NCBI GenBank assembly: GCA_030691435.1
Contig: JAUYEK010000191.1
Location: 1-6,840 of the forward strand
DNA: 6,840 nt
Reading direction: 5' to 3'
Source: Sulfuricella sp.
Lineage (GTDB): Bacteria > Pseudomonadota > Gammaproteobacteria > Burkholderiales > Sulfuricellaceae
Part shown: one piece after another, positions 1-6,279 of the stretch
Numbering within the stretch: the first letter of the stretch is position 1
Layout of the letters: every line of letters starts with the position of its first letter
Notes under the pieces: generated by a model
Told to the model about the DNA's origin: nothing
Database searches by the model: none
The model's input: only the letters and a program-made list of their open reading frames with translations
Program-made: the position numbers and the translations under genes

Positions 1-959
1 CGGATGAGGAAGAGGAGGCCAAGCCCTCAGCGAAACGCAAAGACAGTAAGCATCTGGATGAAGAATCTGAGGCGCCTCCACCCAAACCGGGATTCCTGGC
101 TCGACTGAAAAGCACCCTGTCGCCCTCGCGCAAGAAAAGCGAGCCGGATGAGGAAGAAGAGGCCAAGCCCTCAGCGAAACGCAAGGACAGCAAGCATCTG
201 GATGAAGAACCTGAAACGCCGCCTCCCAAGCCGGGTTTCCTGGCTCGACTTAAAAGCGCCCTATTGCCTTCACGCAAAAAAGACAACATTGAGGACGAAG
301 AAAATCCCGAGGATCCCAGAGCCTCTGCTAAACGCACGGACAGCAAACATCTGGATGAAGAACCGGAACCCTCGGATGTCCCCGCAGAGAAACCCAGGAA
401 ACGGCTAGTGACTGTGCTGGTGCTCCTGATCCCGCTGGCTGCCGTCGGAGGTTTTTATGCTGCGATTAATTTATTTCCGCCGCCACAGCAGCAGGAAGCA
501 CCGCCGGCTACAGACGCGGCTGCGCAGGAGGAAAAAGTTGACGAGCAACCCGCGCCGGAGCCGGCTGAAGCAGCGGAACAAGCGCCGCAACCGGTGCCCG
601 TGCAGCCTCCGACCGAACCCGCACCGCAACAGGCAGGCAATGCCACGACACCCGCTGCGCAGGCTCCCGAACCAATAGCGGAAGCGCCCGTTGCCAACGC
701 ACCCGCCCCGGTCGATGAAGACGTCCAGACGCAAATCGAAGCGATGAAAAAACACAACCAGGAAATGCGGGCGCTAATCGAGGCCCTAAAAAAACAGCCC
801 GCTGTCGAAAGGCCGGCGAGATCCACCGCCACCGCCACGCCCAGGGAGGGCGTACTGATCATCAACGGCAAGAACACCAAGGAAAGCTCCCAGGGACTGA
901 AAAAAGTCATCGAGGACATGAATGCCGCTTCAGGTGCAAAAGAGTCCGGAAAGAAATAG
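1..959 (+). CDS. Unrecognised single-span membrane protein with tandem charged repeats (5' end outside window)
   Basis: I do not recognise this protein. The frame is open from the window edge (first full codon at base 3) to a TAG at 957-959, giving 318 visible residues; no start is visible. Residues 1-129 consist of about three copies of an acidic/basic repeat: an acidic run, then A-K-R-x-D-S-K-H-L-D-E-E, then (copies 1 and 2) P-P-P-K-P-G-F-L-A-R-L-K-S ending in S-R-K-K. Residues 135-158 are a single hydrophobic span preceded by K-P-R-K-R, so the repeats should be cytoplasmic and the rest periplasmic. After the span comes a Pro/Ala/Gln/Glu-rich linker (about residues 159-238), a charged helix likely to coil (about 240-266), and a Lys-rich tail with G-V-L-I-I-N-G-K-N. 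The plan resembles envelope-spanning scaffold proteins, but I see no TonB, SPOR or pilus domain. It converges on miaA with 41 bases between. Confidence 0.75.
   Translation, partial: DEEEEAKPSAKRKDSKHLDEESEAPPPKPGFLARLKSTLSPSRKKSEPDEEEEAKPSAKRKDSKHLDEEPETPPPKPGFLARLKSALLPSRKKDNIEDEENPEDPRASAKRTDSKHLDEEPEPSDVPAEKPRKRLVTVLVLLIPLAAVGGFYAAINLFPPPQQQEAPPATDAAAQEEKVDEQPAPEPAEAAEQAPQPVPVQPPTEPAPQQAGNATTPAAQAPEPIAEAPVANAPAPVDEDVQTQIEAMKKHNQEMRALIEALKKQPAVERPARSTATATPREGVLIINGKNTKESSQGLKKVIEDMNAASGAKESGKK
3..356 (+). repeat. Tandem 144-bp coding repeat, about 2.5-3 copies
   Basis: Copy 1 spans 3-146 and copy 2 spans 147-290, both 144 bp (48 codons). By my codon-by-codon count they differ at about 24 bases, and most changes are synonymous; about 7 residues differ. 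A third, degenerate copy from about 291 keeps the A-K-R-x-D-S-K-H-L-D-E-E core (core Asp at 42, 186 and 339), but with a 153-base step, a 3-codon insertion, and without the P-G-F-L-A-R-L-K-S part. More copies may lie upstream of the window. Confidence 0.9.
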
Positions 960-1000
960 GGGCAATCCCGGCGCCGGGTCACCCTGATATCGTACGGATT

Positions 1001-1924
1001 TTATAGCCTCCCTCTGAGCCAGTCGAAAACCGCAGCAGGCAAGTTTCTCTCCAGGCAGTCGAACGCGACAATCCCCTCCATACCCCTCAGCCAAGTCAGC
1101 TGCCGCTTCGCCAGCTGGCGAGTGGCGGCGATGCCTTTCTCGCGCAGCTCAGGCAAATCGAATTCTCCGTCCAGGTACTGCCAAGCCTGGCGGTAGCCGA
1201 CACAGCGCATCGAAGGCAAGGAAGGATCGAGCGCATCATTCCGCCTCAATTGCGCCACTTCGTCGATCAGGCCCTGTGCCAGCATGATGTCGAAACGCTG
1301 GGCAATGCGCTGGTGCAATACGGCGCGGTCACCCGGCAACAGGGCCAGGGCATGAACGTGATAAGGCAGGTCGGCAGCGGCATCCTTTTCGAGCAGCGAG
1401 GACATCGTCTGCCCACTGAGAATGCACACCTCCAGGGCGCGCTGGATGCGCTGCGCATCGGCGGGATTAAGGCGCGCCGCAGTGGCCGGGTCGAGCCGGG
1501 CGAGCTCCGCATGCACGGCGGGCCAGCCGCTTTCTGCGGCCATTGCGTCGATGGCGGCACGGGTGGCCGGATCGGCGGGCGGCAAGTCGTTCAGTCCTTG
1601 TCGCAGCGCCTTGAAGTACAGCATAGTGCCGCCTACCAGCAAGGGAATGTTCCCGCGTGCGGTGATCTCCGCCATCAGCCGCAGCGCGTCCTGCCGGAAC
1701 TGCGCGGCGGAATAACTTAGTGTCGGGTCGATGATATCTATGAGGTGGTGCGGCGCTGCCGCCAACGTCGCCGCATCGGGCTTGGCGGTGCCGATGTCCA
1801 TGCCCCGATAGACCAGGGCCGAATCCACACTGATGATCTCGCACGGCAGGCGCTGCACCAGATCGACCGCCACGCCGGTCTTCCCGCTGGCAGTGGGGCC
1901 CATGAGAAAAATTGCCGGGGGCAA
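1001..1924 (-). CDS. miaA: tRNA dimethylallyltransferase MiaA
   Basis: MiaA transfers the dimethylallyl group of DMAPP to N6 of A37 in tRNAs reading UNN codons, the first step to i6A/ms2i6A. Family motifs are clear: P-loop G-P-T-A-S-G-K-T at residues 9-16, [16 protein letters not shown] at 34-49, the P-H-H-L-I-D motif, [16 protein letters not shown] near the C-terminus, and K-R-Q-L-T-W-L-R at 273-280. I chose the TTG at 1924 as start: it gives 307 aa, a normal MiaA length, and keeps the first beta strand before the P-loop. No good Shine-Dalgarno is seen for it. The frame stays open to a GTG at 2044, but the extra 40 residues are translated heptamer repeat and are probably not protein. ATG 1903 would cut into the first strand. 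It lies downstream of mutL, the classical order, with no hfq following; the gene past its end is convergent. Confidence 0.93.
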   Translation of the reverse strand: MPPAIFLMGPTASGKTGVAVDLVQRLPCEIISVDSALVYRGMDIGTAKPDAATLAAAPHHLIDIIDPTLSYSAAQFRQDALRLMAEITARGNIPLLVGGTMLYFKALRQGLNDLPPADPATRAAIDAMAAESGWPAVHAELARLDPATAARLNPADAQRIQRALEVCILSGQTMSSLLEKDAAADLPYHVHALALLPGDRAVLHQRIAQRFDIMLAQGLIDEVAQLRRNDALDPSLPSMRCVGYRQAWQYLDGEFDLPELREKGIAATRQLAKRQLTWLRGMEGIVAFDCLERNLPAAVFDWLRGRL

Positions 1925-1933
1925 GTTAAGATC

Positions 1934-2077
1934 GAGTGCTGAGTCCTGAGTCCTGAGTGCTGAGTGTTTCAAGTTTTGAGTCCTGAGTGCTGAGTCCTGA
2001 GTGCTGAGTACTGAGTGCAAGAAATGATCGCGCAGCGATACCACGCACTCAGGACTTTCTACTCAGGACTCAGCACT
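1934..2077. repeat. GAGTSCT heptamer array with inverted arm between mutL and miaA
   Basis: On the plus strand a 7-base unit GAGT(G/C)CT is repeated head to tail at 1934-1966 and again at 1978-2018. The two blocks are separated by a short T-rich piece. After a unique stretch (2019-2044) the same motif returns in inverse orientation at 2045-2077. The 17-mer AGTGCTGAGTCCTGAGT occurs at 1935-1951 and 1986-2002, and its exact reverse complement lies at 2061-2077, so a long stem could form. The unique part also holds a short hairpin, ATCGC-gca-GCGAT (2027-2039). The array begins one base past the mutL stop and runs to within about 10 bases of the likely miaA start. Confidence 0.9.
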
Positions 2078-2078
2078 G

Positions 2079-3833
2079 TTATTTCCCCCGCATGAACAGC
2101 CTGTCCATCTCTTCCATGGAAATCTCGCGCCAGGTGGGGCGGCCATGATTGCACTGGTCGGCGCGCTCGGTGGCTTCCATTTCACGCAGCAGGGCATTCA
2201 TTTCCGGCACGGCCAGTTTTCTGTTGGCGCGCACCGAAGCATGGCAGGCCAGCGTGGCGAGCAGTTCGTTGCGCCGCTCGGCGAGCACCCGGTCGGCACC
2301 GAACTCGCGCAATTCCTTGAGCAGATCGCGTGCCAACAGCACCGGATCGGCATCCTGCAGCAGCGCCGGCAGCGCCCGTACCGCCAGCGTGGTCGGCGAC
2401 AGTATGGCGAGGTCGAAGCCCAGCGCGCCGAATGCGGCGGCGTGTTCCTCGGCCACGGCGACATCCAGCGCCCCGGCGTGGAACGACACCGGGATCAGTA
2501 GCGGTTGCATGGCGACGGCGCGATTGTCGAGCGCCGCTTTCAGCTTCTCGTAAGTTACCCGCTCATGAGCGGCGTGCATGTCGACGATCACCAGCCCCTT
2601 GGCGTTCTGAGCCAGAATGTAAACACCGTGCAGCTGCCCGAGGGCGAAGCCGAGCGGGGGGATTTCCTGCGCCGCTTCGGTCGTCGCTGTAGCTTCCGGC
2701 CTGCCGATTTGGCCGAACAGGGTGGCATAGAGATCAGTGCGTTGCGCCACGCCCAGCGGCATGGCCTGCTGCCGGGAATAATTAGCGAATGAAGCCGGGT
2801 GCGCCGGTTCGGCCACAGGTGCAGCAGTGGATTCCTGCCGGGCACGGATCGGCGCCGACAGCGCTTTGTTCAGGGCATGAAAAATGAACTGGTGAATGGC
2901 GCGCGCATCGCGGAAACGTACTTCGATCTTGGTCGGGTGCACATTGACGTCCACCCCTTGCGGGTCGATTTCGAGGAACAGTGCAAACGCCGGATGACGG
3001 TCGTGATGCAGAATATCCTTGTAAGCCTCGCGGATGGCGTGGGCGATCAGCTTGTCGCGCACGAAACGACCATTGACGTAAAAATACTGGGCATCGCGCC
3101 CGCCGCGCGAAAATCCGGGCAGGCTCGCCATGCCCCACAGGCGCAAGCTGCCGGCGCGCTCATCCAGAATCACCGAGGCAGCGGCAAACTCATCGCCGAG
3201 CAGCGTCGCGGCACGGCGTTCCATCGACCCCGCCGGAAGTTGCCAGATTTTGCGCCCGTTATGCTGCAGGGCAAAGCCGATATCGGTGCGGCTCAATGCG
3301 ATGCGCCGAAACATTTCCTCGCAGTGACCGTATTCGGTCGCCTCGCTCTTGAGGAACTTGCGCCGCGCCGGGGTGTTGAAGTACAGGTCCAGCACCTCCA
3401 CCGCCGTACCCGATTCCAGCGCGGCTGGCTGCAGCCCGGTGACGTCGCCGCCGGCAGCCTCGACTTTCCAGGCATGACGCTCCCCCCGTCGACGGCTGAT
3501 CAGCGACAGGCGCGACACAGCGGCGATACTGGCCAGCGCTTCGCCCCGAAAACCGAGGCTATTCACCGCCTCCAGATCGTCGAGCGTGGCGATCTTGCTG
3601 GTGGCGTGACGCGCCAGCGCCAACGCCAACTCCTCCGCGACTATGCCGATGCCGTCGTCGGCAACGCGAAGCTGCTTGGCGCCTCCTAGCGCCAAGGTGA
3701 CCGCGATCTCGTTTGCCGCTGCGTCGACACTGTTTTCCAGCAGCTCCTTCACAGCCGAAGCAGGACGCTCCACCACCTCGCCGGCGGCAATCTGGTTAAT
3801 CAGCAGGTCGGGCAAAACCCGGATGACAGACAT
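2079..3833 (-). CDS. mutL: DNA mismatch repair protein MutL, endonuclease-type
   Basis: MutL couples MutS mismatch recognition to strand removal. The N-terminal GHKL ATPase is complete: N-Q-I-A-A-G-E-V-V-E-R-P (13-24), E-L-L-E-N-S-V-D-A (30-38), D-D-G-I-G-I (59-64), T-S-K-I (78-81) and G-F-R-G-E-A-L (94-100). The linker runs to about residue 390, followed by the dimerisation domain. This has a D-M-H-A-A-H-E-R-V-T-Y-E motif (D418, H420, E424, E429), matching the DQHA(X)2E(X)4E endonuclease motif with Met for Gln, plus A-C-H-A-S near 529 and C-N-H-G-R-P at 561-566. This suggests a nicking MutL as in Neisseria or Bacillus, not the MutH-dependent E. coli type. I start at ATG 3833 (584 aa), which gives the usual M-S-V-I-R-V-L-P start. 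The upstream GTG 3854 lies only about 5 bases from the predicted transcription start. miaA follows downstream. Confidence 0.96.
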   Translation of the reverse strand: MSVIRVLPDLLINQIAAGEVVERPASAVKELLENSVDAAANEIAVTLALGGAKQLRVADDGIGIVAEELALALARHATSKIATLDDLEAVNSLGFRGEALASIAAVSRLSLISRRRGERHAWKVEAAGGDVTGLQPAALESGTAVEVLDLYFNTPARRKFLKSEATEYGHCEEMFRRIALSRTDIGFALQHNGRKIWQLPAGSMERRAATLLGDEFAAASVILDERAGSLRLWGMASLPGFSRGGRDAQYFYVNGRFVRDKLIAHAIREAYKDILHHDRHPAFALFLEIDPQGVDVNVHPTKIEVRFRDARAIHQFIFHALNKALSAPIRARQESTAAPVAEPAHPASFANYSRQQAMPLGVAQRTDLYATLFGQIGRPEATATTEAAQEIPPLGFALGQLHGVYILAQNAKGLVIVDMHAAHERVTYEKLKAALDNRAVAMQPLLIPVSFHAGALDVAVAEEHAAAFGALGFDLAILSPTTLAVRALPALLQDADPVLLARDLLKELREFGADRVLAERRNELLATLACHASVRANRKLAVPEMNALLREMEATERADQCNHGRPTWREISMEEMDRLFMRGK

Positions 3834-3865
3834 AAAACAATCCGAACAGAACACTAAGGTCCATG

Positions 3866-3895
3866 ATTATATCCGTTCTGGCCGGACTATTCGAA
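3866..3895 (-). promoter_or_regulatory. Candidate sigma70 promoter of mutL-miaA
   Basis: On the minus strand a perfect TATAAT lies at 3871-3866 with a weak -35 TTCGAA at 3895-3890, an 18-base spacer. Transcription would begin near 3859, leaving a leader of about 25 bases before ATG 3833. A CAGAAC (3847-3852) / GTTCTG (3875-3880) inverted pair flanks the -10 box and could be an operator, though six-base arms are weak evidence. Confidence 0.5.
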
Positions 3896-3973
3896 ACGAT
3901 CCCCTCTCCGCAGCCTGGGATGAACTGATCGTGCCGGGTTAATTTAGACGAACGCCTTCTGGCAGCCTCCCCG

Positions 3974-3991
3974 TGTAACACCCTTGTCACA
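3974..3991. promoter_or_regulatory. Dyad TGTAACA-N4-TGTCACA upstream of the phosphatase gene
   Basis: The two seven-base arms are inverted with 6 of 7 matches around a four-base centre. It lies 60-77 bases upstream of the chosen start at 4051, a sensible place for a regulator site. I cannot assign it to a known regulator family. Confidence 0.3.
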
Positions 3992-4001
3992 ATCGCTGCG
4001 T

Positions 4002-4029
4002 AATATCGCCTCATGGCATATGCGATATT
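4002..4029. promoter_or_regulatory. Perfect 8-bp inverted repeat AATATCGC / GCGATATT
   Basis: AATATCGC (4002-4009) and GCGATATT (4022-4029) are exact inverted copies around 12 bases. The left arm overlaps a TAATAT hexamer (4001-4006) that could be the -10 box of the plus-strand gene; no good -35 lies at 16-18 bases. It is either an operator over the promoter or a leader hairpin ending 21 bases before ATG 4051. Confidence 0.4.
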
Positions 4030-4050
4030 TTGCTCGGCACAAACTCAATA

Positions 4051-4812
4051 ATGGCCCAGGTCCGCAGCATTTTCATCTCGGACGTACACCTGGGCACCCG
4101 CGCCTGCCAGGCTGAACGGCTACTGGATTTCCTCAAGGAACACCCATCCGAATACCTGTTCCTGCTGGGAGATATCGTGGATTTCTGGGCCATGAGCCGT
4201 GGCGGGATCTACTGGTCACCGGCACAGAACACCATCGTACAGAAGCTGCTGCGGCGTGCCAGGCACGGCTCCAGGGTATTTTTCATCCCGGGCAACCATG
4301 ACGAAGCGTTGCGCGAATATGCCGGCACCGCGTTCGGCGACATCCGGGTCGAATACGAATATGTTCACGCCACGGCCAGCGGCGAGAATTACCTGCTGCT
4401 GCACGGCGACGAGTTCGACCAGGTAACTCGACACCACCGCTGGGTCGCGGTGCTCGGCGACATCTCGTACAATTTCCTGGTGCGGCTCAACAGCGGGCTG
4501 TCCTGGCTGCGCAGGACGCTACGCCGTCCGGGATACTGGTCGCTGGCCGGCTATGCCAAGCGCAAAATCAAGACCGCAGTCAATTTCATTTTCAATTTCG
4601 AGGATTCCGTCATCCACCACGCACGGGAACGCGGCCTGCACGGCGTAATCTGCGGCCATATCCACTGGCCGGCGATGAAGGAAATCGGCGGCCTGGCTTA
4701 CCTGAACTGCGGCGACTGGGTCGACAACTGCACCGCCATTGTCGAGCACCTGGACGGACGGATGGAACTGATCCACTGGAACGGCAGCCTGGCCGAGGAT
4801 CTCTCAAGCTGA
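4051..4812 (+). CDS. Calcineurin-like metallophosphoesterase, LpxH-related (UDP-2,3-diacylglucosamine diphosphatase-like)
   Basis: A 253-residue cytosolic or membrane-associated binuclear metallophosphoesterase. All metal ligands of the fold are present: D11 and H13 in S-D-V-H-L-G, D41 in L-G-D-I-V-D-F-W, N82 and H83 in P-G-N-H-D-E, H118 in L-H-G-D-E-F-D, and H203 and H205 in C-G-H-I-H-W-P, then N-C-G-D-W-V-D. The insert between residues 125 and 180 (R-H-H-R-W, then W-S-L-A-G-Y-A-K-R-K and an aromatic helix) fits the LpxH-like subfamily often labelled UDP-2,3-diacylglucosamine diphosphatase. True LpxH makes lipid X from UDP-2,3-diacylglucosamine; for this longer relative the substrate is not settled, hence no symbol. 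I chose ATG 4051 over the in-frame TTG 4030, because family members start just before the V-R-S-I-F-I-S-D strand and 4030 sits on the inverted repeat. Its 3' neighbour is a convergent lipid-type glycosyltransferase. Confidence 0.85.
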   Translation: MAQVRSIFISDVHLGTRACQAERLLDFLKEHPSEYLFLLGDIVDFWAMSRGGIYWSPAQNTIVQKLLRRARHGSRVFFIPGNHDEALREYAGTAFGDIRVEYEYVHATASGENYLLLHGDEFDQVTRHHRWVAVLGDISYNFLVRLNSGLSWLRRTLRRPGYWSLAGYAKRKIKTAVNFIFNFEDSVIHHARERGLHGVICGHIHWPAMKEIGGLAYLNCGDWVDNCTAIVEHLDGRMELIHWNGSLAEDLSS

Positions 4813-4813
4813 A

Positions 4814-6007
4814 TCAGCTGCGCTGCGGAGCGAGGCTGGCGGTGGGCACCTCGGCATGGCGCTCGATCACGGCCTGGTAAAACCCGGCCAATCCATGCGC
4901 CAGCGCCGCTGCGGACCAGGTCGCCGCATAGTCCCTGCCAATTGCACCCAGGCCGGAGGCATATTCCTTGTCACGCAGCAGCTTTACCGCTTTTGCCGAA
5001 AAATCCTCGATATCGTTGTCTGCAATCAGTACCCCTTGCCCAGGCTTGAGCACATCCTTGGCGCCCATCTTGGCGAGCGACACCAGCGGCACACCCTGGG
5101 CCATGGCCTCCAGCAGCACCAGCCCTTGCGTTTCGGTGTGCGATGAAAACACAAATACGTCCGCCGAGCGGTAGCAGTCAGGCAGTTCGCGGCGCCGGTC
5201 AAGGTAACCGACGAACAGCACATTGTTCGACAAGGCCAGCCTGCCAACTTCATGCATCAGGCTGGAAAGCGCAGGCCCCTCGCCCGCCACCACCAGCAGC
5301 ACGTCCGGAATATCCTGCCGGACACGGACCAGCACCTTGAGCAGGAATCCTATATTCTTCTCGAACGCCACCCTTCCGACATACAACAGCACCGGGCGCT
5401 GCGCCGCGATGCCGTACCGCAGGCGGAAAGCAGCGCCGTCACCGGGTTCGAAGCTTTCCGCTTCCAGTCCGGTTGGAATCACCTCCGCATGCGTTGCGAT
5501 GCCATAATTGCGCAGGGCTTCCAGCATCGCGGACGATGGCACCACCATCCCGTCGAGATTGTTGCACTGGTGGCTGGATAATCGCCGCGCCAGGAAGCGC
5601 ATGAACTGTTTCGGCAGGAAGGGCACGTAATAGTAGAGGTATTCCTCGAAGAAAGTATGGTAGCTTTCGACCCGCGGCACACCCAGCTCCCTAGCCAGGC
5701 GCACCCCCATATAGTGGGCCACGAACGGGGTCTGGATATGCACGATATCGAAATCGGACCGATGCAGCCAGCCCCGCATCGCCATCACATGACCGGCCTT
5801 GATCATCCGGTCTTCCGGGTCGAGAATCAGGCCGCGCGAGGGAATGCGGTGGATATTGCGCTCATCCTCGGTGATCTGGCCGTAGTCCGGCGCGATCAAG
5901 TGTACCTCGTGGCCATGCGCCTCCAGTTCGCGCCGGAATGTGGCGATGGAGGTGGAAACCCCGTTGACGCGGGGAAAGTAGACATCCGAGATCATCAGGA
6001 CTTTCAC
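4814..6007 (-). CDS. GT4-family glycosyltransferase, probably acting on a lipid acceptor
   Basis: A 397-residue GT-B fold enzyme. The N-terminal Rossmann half starts M-K-V-L-M-I-S-D-V-Y-F-P-R-V-N-G-V-S-T-S, with the glycine loop of GT4 enzymes. The stretch E-S-Y-H-T-F-F-E-E-Y at 114-123 (H117) resembles the H-T-x-x-E-D-Y region of diacylglycerol glucosyltransferase-like and mannosyltransferase-like GT4 members. The C-terminal half has G-R-V-A-F-E-K-N (211-218; K217 a donor phosphate contact), A-G-E-G-P, and the E-x7-E motif (E292, E300) that binds the nucleotide sugar. No signal peptide is seen, so it works at the cytoplasmic face. The start is GTG 6007, set by an excellent Shine-Dalgarno GAGGAG (6019-6014) six bases upstream; the GTG shares bases with the stop of the small ORF before it. 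Its stop is one base from that of the convergent phosphatase. Donor sugar and acceptor cannot be read from the sequence. Confidence 0.9.
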   Translation of the reverse strand: MKVLMISDVYFPRVNGVSTSIATFRRELEAHGHEVHLIAPDYGQITEDERNIHRIPSRGLILDPEDRMIKAGHVMAMRGWLHRSDFDIVHIQTPFVAHYMGVRLARELGVPRVESYHTFFEEYLYYYVPFLPKQFMRFLARRLSSHQCNNLDGMVVPSSAMLEALRNYGIATHAEVIPTGLEAESFEPGDGAAFRLRYGIAAQRPVLLYVGRVAFEKNIGFLLKVLVRVRQDIPDVLLVVAGEGPALSSLMHEVGRLALSNNVLFVGYLDRRRELPDCYRSADVFVFSSHTETQGLVLLEAMAQGVPLVSLAKMGAKDVLKPGQGVLIADNDIEDFSAKAVKLLRDKEYASGLGAIGRDYAATWSAAALAHGLAGFYQAVIERHAEVPTASLAPQRS

Positions 6008-6138
6008 TGTTTACTCCTCTTCTCCAGTTGGAACAGCGCGGAGTTGTCCTCTGCATCCCGCCCATCCGCCATTGCGGACAGACCCGGAAAAGTGCAGAAC
6101 ACTGCGGATATGAAAAGCGTGGCGCGGTATTGCTTCAT
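6004..6138 (-). CDS. Small exported protein (44 aa), translationally coupled to the glycosyltransferase
   Basis: I do not recognise this protein. ATG 6138 opens a 44-codon frame ending in TGA 6006-6004, which overlaps the glycosyltransferase GTG (GTGA junction), the usual sign of coupled translation. The product has a textbook signal peptide: M-K-Q-Y-R, a hydrophobic core of about 16 residues, then L-S-A-M-A before an Asp (A-x-A cleavage after residue 24). This leaves a mature piece of about 20 charged residues ending K-R-S-K-Q. The Cys at 15 is preceded by Phe, so it is not a lipobox. About two thirds of third codon positions are G or C, like the neighbouring genes. A stop lies eight codons upstream with no other start between. 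An A-G-G-G-G tract lies about 11 bases before the ATG. The glycosyltransferase Shine-Dalgarno lies within its last codons. It could instead be a remnant of a larger secreted protein or only a leader reading frame. Confidence 0.5.
   Translation of the reverse strand: MKQYRATLFISAVFCTFPGLSAMADGRDAEDNSALFQLEKRSKQ
6014..6019 (-). promoter_or_regulatory. Shine-Dalgarno of the glycosyltransferase, inside the small ORF
   Basis: GAGGAG on the minus strand, six bases before GTG 6007. It decides the GTG over the in-frame ATG four codons later, and it is embedded in the Glu-Lys-Arg-Ser codons of the upstream small ORF. Confidence 0.8.
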
Positions 6139-6172
6139 TGTTCCAGTTGCCCCTGTAAGTCAATATGGAACA
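6139..6172. repeat. Inverted pair TGTTCCA / TGGAACA upstream of the small ORF
   Basis: TGTTCCA (6139-6145) and TGGAACA (6166-6172) are exact inverted copies around 20 bases, directly before the small ORF's ATG. A third copy, TGGAACA, lies inside the ORF at 6029-6035. They may be regulator half-sites or a leader hairpin. Confidence 0.35.
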
Positions 6173-6175
6173 GTC

Positions 6176-6181
6176 ATTCTA
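6176..6181 (-). promoter_or_regulatory. Possible -10 box for the small ORF and glycosyltransferase
   Basis: TAGAAT on the minus strand (5 of 6 to TATAAT), which would place the transcript start near 6169 and a leader of about 30 bases before ATG 6138. No convincing -35 lies at 16-18 bases, so it would need an activator or may be chance. Confidence 0.25.
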
Positions 6182-6279
6182 AGCAGGCCAGATGACAGAA
6201 TAATGACGGCATCCATCCGTCGCCTTGCATGTTCTATTTATTCAAAGTCTCTCGGCGCTGAAACGAATACAGATAATTC

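Noticed and set aside
967..978. Perfect palindrome CCCGGCGCCGGG between the membrane protein gene and miaA
   Set aside because: As RNA it can make only about four base pairs around a tetraloop and has no T run on either side, so I do not call it a terminator, although it sits between convergent genes.
455..982. Long minus-strand frame opposite the membrane protein gene
   Set aside because: Its Ala/Gly/Ser/Cys-rich composition is the mirror of the Pro/Ala/Gln-rich plus-strand frame, which has a membrane span, coherent repeats and synonymous substitutions.
1934..2077. Heptamer array considered as a CRISPR array
   Set aside because: Units are 7 bases with no spacers and occur in both orientations; it is a simple tandem repeat.
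2799..3689. 296-codon plus-strand frame opposite mutL
   Set aside because: It lies wholly within the mutL ATPase domain, whose motifs are complete on the other strand; the translation shows no recognisable domain and typical GC-rich antisense composition.
3834..3854. GTG 3854 as the mutL start
   Set aside because: It adds seven Cys/Phe-rich residues not typical of MutL and leaves almost no leader after the TATAAT at 3866-3871.
3984..4006. TTGTCA/TAATAT as a sigma70 promoter of the phosphatase gene
   Set aside because: The spacer is only 11 bases, far from the 16-18 needed; only the TAATAT is kept as a possible -10.
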